A DNA stretch of 64,000 bases from Mongoliitalea daihaiensis (GTDB lineage Bacteria > Bacteroidota > Bacteroidia > Cytophagales > Cyclobacteriaceae): contig NZ_CP063779.1 in NCBI RefSeq assembly GCF_021596945.1, positions 3,074,001 to 3,138,000 on the forward strand, written 5' to 3'. The position numbers and the translations under genes are program-made. Below, piece by piece: positions 61,186 to 64,000 of this stretch (position 1 is the first letter of the stretch; each line of letters starts with the position of its first letter). The notes beneath the pieces were generated by a model. The model was not told the origin of the DNA and ran no database searches. It saw nothing but the letters and a program-made list of their open reading frames with translations.

Positions 61186-62517
61186 ATGAAAAAACTATTA
61201 TTTAAGTGGGATAAATTAAGTGGGACTTTCTGGTTTATTCCAGTGATGATCATCATTATTTCAATTCTCCTATCATTTAGCTTAGTGTATTTGGATAGTA
61301 TTTTTACTTTGCCGCAAAATAGCCTTGGCCGTCTCTTTGTTGTGAATAGTTCGGATTCTGCCCGGATTATTTTGTCCACTATTTCTGGGGCAATGTTGGG
61401 AGTGGCTGGGACTGTATTTTCCATCACACTTGTGGTCCTTACGCTGGCATCTTCTCAATTCGGCCCGAGTCTAATCAAAAATTTTATGTATGTTAGGTTG
61501 AATCAGGTAGTATTAGGTTCGTATATTTCAACTTATCTCTATTGTCTGCTAGTTTTAAATGCTATAAAAGATGGAGAAAACTATACTTTTATCCCTTCCA
61601 TATCCATAATCATGGCGATTGTAATCGCCATAGCCAATATTGTTTTACTAATCATTTTTATCCATCGGATTGCTGTAAGCATTCAAGCAGATAAAGTGAT
61701 ATCTGATATTTCAATCTTTATATCTCAACAGCTTGAAACCTTGTTTCCTGAAAAAATAGAGGAGAAAAAAGAATTTGAAGATAATGATGATCTAATTTCC
61801 GCTTTTAAAAAGCGCATTCCTATAAATTCTCCTAAAAGCGGTTATCTTCAGTACATTGATAATGAAGCGTTGATAGAAATGTTAGGAGACCGTGATTCAT
61901 TACTGGAGTTGTATTACAGGCCTGGAGGGCACCTAGTGGAAGGACTAGAGATTGGGGTGCTCTATTTGAATGAAAATTGGGAAAAACCGGAGTTTACAAG
62001 CATTTTCGAGCATTTGGTGATAGGTAAAACAAAAACATCTCAACAAGACCTTGAATTCTCTATCTATCAAATGGTTGAAATAGCTTCCCGTGCACTTTCG
62101 CCAGGAGTTAATGATCCATTCACAGCGATCTCTTGCATTGATAACCTGACAACTACTATGTGCTATCTGGCCAAAGCTAAATTTCCTTCAAAATATCGTT
62201 TTGATAGTAAGGGTAATCTCAGGATTATTGCGGATGTATTGAATTTTGAGGGAGTTTTAGATGCTGCTTTCAACCAAATCCGACAGTATTCAATAGGAAG
62301 TATAGCTGTTATCATTAGATTAATGAAAGCATTAGTAACCATATATAAATTCACAAGCAAAGAAAACCATAAAAAAGCTGTCATGAAGCATGCCGAGATG
62401 GTTTTAAGATTAGGTAAGGAAACTATCAAAGAGCTGAATGACCTAACTGACTTAACGAATATAGCAGAAGAAATTTTAAAGGATGGTTTAGCCATGGGGA
62501 TTAAACGTACGGAGTGA
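61186..62517 (+). CDS. DUF2254-like membrane protein
   Basis: 443 residues. Four membrane helices fill the first half (about 17-38, 62-88, 105-125, 138-160). The segment AMLGVAGTVFSITLVVLTLA and QFGPSLIKNFM is characteristic of DUF2254 predicted membrane proteins. The C-terminal half is cytosolic and contains SGYLQYIDNEALIEM, VEIASRALSPGVNDPFTAIS and CIDNLTT, also family signatures. Function unknown; it may be a channel or a sensor. It is flanked by the two 410-bp repeats. Confidence 0.9.
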   Translation: MKKLLFKWDKLSGTFWFIPVMIIIISILLSFSLVYLDSIFTLPQNSLGRLFVVNSSDSARIILSTISGAMLGVAGTVFSITLVVLTLASSQFGPSLIKNFMYVRLNQVVLGSYISTYLYCLLVLNAIKDGENYTFIPSISIIMAIVIAIANIVLLIIFIHRIAVSIQADKVISDISIFISQQLETLFPEKIEEKKEFEDNDDLISAFKKRIPINSPKSGYLQYIDNEALIEMLGDRDSLLELYYRPGGHLVEGLEIGVLYLNENWEKPEFTSIFEHLVIGKTKTSQQDLEFSIYQMVEIASRALSPGVNDPFTAISCIDNLTTTMCYLAKAKFPSKYRFDSKGNLRIIADVLNFEGVLDAAFNQIRQYSIGSIAVIIRLMKALVTIYKFTSKENHKKAVMKHAEMVLRLGKETIKELNDLTDLTNIAEEILKDGLAMGIKRTE

Positions 62518-62522
62518 TTCCT

Positions 62523-62932
62523 ATTGGTTAAAAAAACTGGGTGCATATAGAAAGTTTTGATAGTGATATTAGACAGCTATTTTTTTTGGAGCCTTTTACT
62601 CTAGTATCCGTTGTTTGTGAGAGTTGAGATGTTTTTGAGCAATGCACGCAAATCACGGTTAGTTAAATGCTTGATAAGACAATCGTGGTACCGGAACCAC
62701 TTTAAAGAATGAGTCGCATATACGATACTCAACGAGTCCTGGGTCTAGCTTCTTGCAAAAGGTCCATTGTAGCCGGTCTATTCCTTGGATATGGTTCCTA
62801 GAAATTTGTTGGCCATATGGTAACAAATACAACAAAATTTACTAATTTTAGTAGGGTTGTAAAACAGTTGAATAAAGAAAAATAAGGGCCTGTTTTTACA
62901 GCTTATCCCATGAGGTTGGTGGCTTGCGTTAC
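62523..62932. repeat. 410-bp direct repeat, copy 2
   Basis: This is the second copy of the 60389-60798 element, starting 6 bases after the DUF2254-like stop codon and ending in GTTA. The hairpin arms are partly preserved (TTTGTT..AACAAA). Beyond the end the two copies differ but keep a xxTGACxxGCA pattern. Confidence 0.88.
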
Positions 62933-62970
62933 GTGACAAGCATAAAAAGACAAAAGATTAACCGTTGAAA

Positions 62971-64000
62971 ATGAAAGTTATATTTTTGATTATTGTTCTG
63001 ATTCACGGACTAATCCATCTGCTTGGATTTGTCAAAGGCTTTGAATTGAGAGAAGTCAAAGAATTAACACTTCCTATTTCAAAGCCAATGGGGGTTGGTT
63101 GGTTGACTTCAACATTCCTATTTTTGACGTATGGATCATTGCACTTATTAAATTCCAAATATGCTTGGCTAATAGGACTTGTTGCAGTAATTCTTTCACA
63201 AGTGCTAATTATCTTTTTTTGGAAAGACGCAAAGTTCGGGACTATACCCAATAGTATCATTTTGGTGGTTTCAATAGTTTCATTTGGTTATTATAACTTT
63301 CAGAAAGTCATTCAACAAGAGACAACACAGTTGCTCAATAAAAATGTCACTATAGAAAACAGAACTTTACTTGAAAGTGATTTAACCAATTTACCCGAAC
63401 CGGTAAAAAAATGGTTGAAAAATTCAGGCGTAATAGGAAAACCACTTATAAGTTATGGCAAAGTAACTCAAGTGGCTGAAATGCAAATGAAACCAGAGCA
63501 AGACAATTGGTTGACGGCAACAGCGATACAATATACAAGTATTGACAATCCTGGATTTATATGGTCAGTAGATGCGAGAATGAATAGCTTGTTGCACTTT
63601 CAAGGACGAGATAAGTTTGAGGATGGCAAGGGCGAAATGCTGATTAAATTGAACTCCTTATTCAACATTGTAAACGAGCGGGGAGAAAAATTAGATGAAG
63701 GCACATTGCAGCGTTACCTTGGTGAAATGGTTTGGTTTCCTTCTTTGGCTTTGAGTTCATACATAACTTGGGAACAACTCGACGAGAATAAAGCAAAAGC
63801 GACCATGACCTACAAAGGAACTTCTGGCAGCGGGACATTTCATTTTAATTCAAATGGTGACATTACAAAATATTCGGCATTGCGTTATAAAGGCAACGAA
63901 ATTGACGCAAAAAGGCACGATTGGGAAATGAACATATTGGATTATAAATCATTTGAAGGTATAAAAGTTCCAACAAAAATGACATCTACTTGGAAGCTCG
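62971..64000 (+). CDS. DUF6544-like membrane protein (3' end cut off by window edge)
   Basis: The frame from the ATG at 62971 is open to the window end (at least 343 residues). The N-terminal part has three or four membrane helices (about 1-18, 45-60, 67-86, 92-108). From about 125 on it is a soluble domain (NLPEPVKKWLKNSGVIGKP, RGDKFEDG-like GRDKFEDGKGEMLIKLNSLF, GEMVWFPSLALSSYITWEQL, IKVPTKMTSTW). These match the DUF6544/DUF6920 family of Bacteroidetes, whose function is unknown. It begins 39 bases after the GTTA end of repeat copy 2. Confidence 0.8.
   Translation, partial: MKVIFLIIVLIHGLIHLLGFVKGFELREVKELTLPISKPMGVGWLTSTFLFLTYGSLHLLNSKYAWLIGLVAVILSQVLIIFFWKDAKFGTIPNSIILVVSIVSFGYYNFQKVIQQETTQLLNKNVTIENRTLLESDLTNLPEPVKKWLKNSGVIGKPLISYGKVTQVAEMQMKPEQDNWLTATAIQYTSIDNPGFIWSVDARMNSLLHFQGRDKFEDGKGEMLIKLNSLFNIVNERGEKLDEGTLQRYLGEMVWFPSLALSSYITWEQLDENKAKATMTYKGTSGSGTFHFNSNGDITKYSALRYKGNEIDAKRHDWEMNILDYKSFEGIKVPTKMTSTWKL

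Overview
The window looks like chromosomal DNA of a Bacteroidetes bacterium, most likely an aerobic member of the Cytophagales (Cyclobacteriaceae/Algoriphagus-like; inferred from gene content only). Grounds: low G+C, two SusC/SusD pairs, several TonB receptors with carboxypeptidase-regulatory-like N-domains, a type IX secretion (YPNP) sorting tail, promoters matching the Bacteroidetes TTTG-N17..23-TAnnTTTG consensus, and an E1 alpha-beta fusion dehydrogenase. No rRNA, tRNA, CRISPR or recognisable transposase gene was seen.

Layout. 1-4362: minus-strand operon of a c-type cytochrome-like protein, a TonB receptor and a T9SS-sorted beta-propeller protein cut by the window edge. 4795-9019: GT4 glycosyltransferase and a membrane-bound propeller/Y_Y_Y/LuxR-type regulator. 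9265-16445: a laminarin (beta-1,3-glucan) type polysaccharide utilisation locus, susC-susD-surface binding protein-GH16, divergent from that regulator; the intergenic region carries five TTGATGT(A/G) direct repeats spaced by multiples of about 11 bp. 16666-20640: ald and a fused 2-oxoacid dehydrogenase E1.

20750-35131 is the most interesting part. A sigma-54 (NtrC-type) activator gene (30357-31706) lies among genes that each have a candidate -24/-12 promoter plus a nearby CCCAA..TGGG-like palindrome: a membrane GT2 polysaccharide synthase with a glycogen debranching enzyme; a hybrid histidine kinase; an operon of TauE-like permease, ATP-grasp-like enzyme and lone receiver; a 52-residue membrane peptide; and an Oar-like TonB receptor. 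I propose a local sigma-54 regulon.

35240-39965 is a second regulatory unit: a TonB receptor, a TauE/SafE permease and an Rrf2-type repressor, with near-identical CTATAA-AAA-TTATAG operators before the receptor, the permease and an unknown 151-residue gene. 40093-47094 holds an arginine decarboxylase, a three-gene exported/outer-membrane set of unknown role, a D-threonine-aldolase-like enzyme and small membrane proteins. 47615-51963 is a second SusC/SusD pair without linked enzymes. 52046-57959 holds a methyltransferase, a secreted subtilase, a ROK kinase, a small barrel, a thioredoxin-like protein and mnmE.

57960-64000 is repeat-rich and accessory-like: a roughly 323-bp tandem duplication after mnmE, then three membrane-protein genes (DUF418-like, DUF2254-like, DUF6544-like), with two 410-bp direct repeats (about 95% identical by eye) flanking the DUF2254 gene. 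Both repeats stop being alike immediately after GTTA, which suggests but does not prove a cassette-like array.
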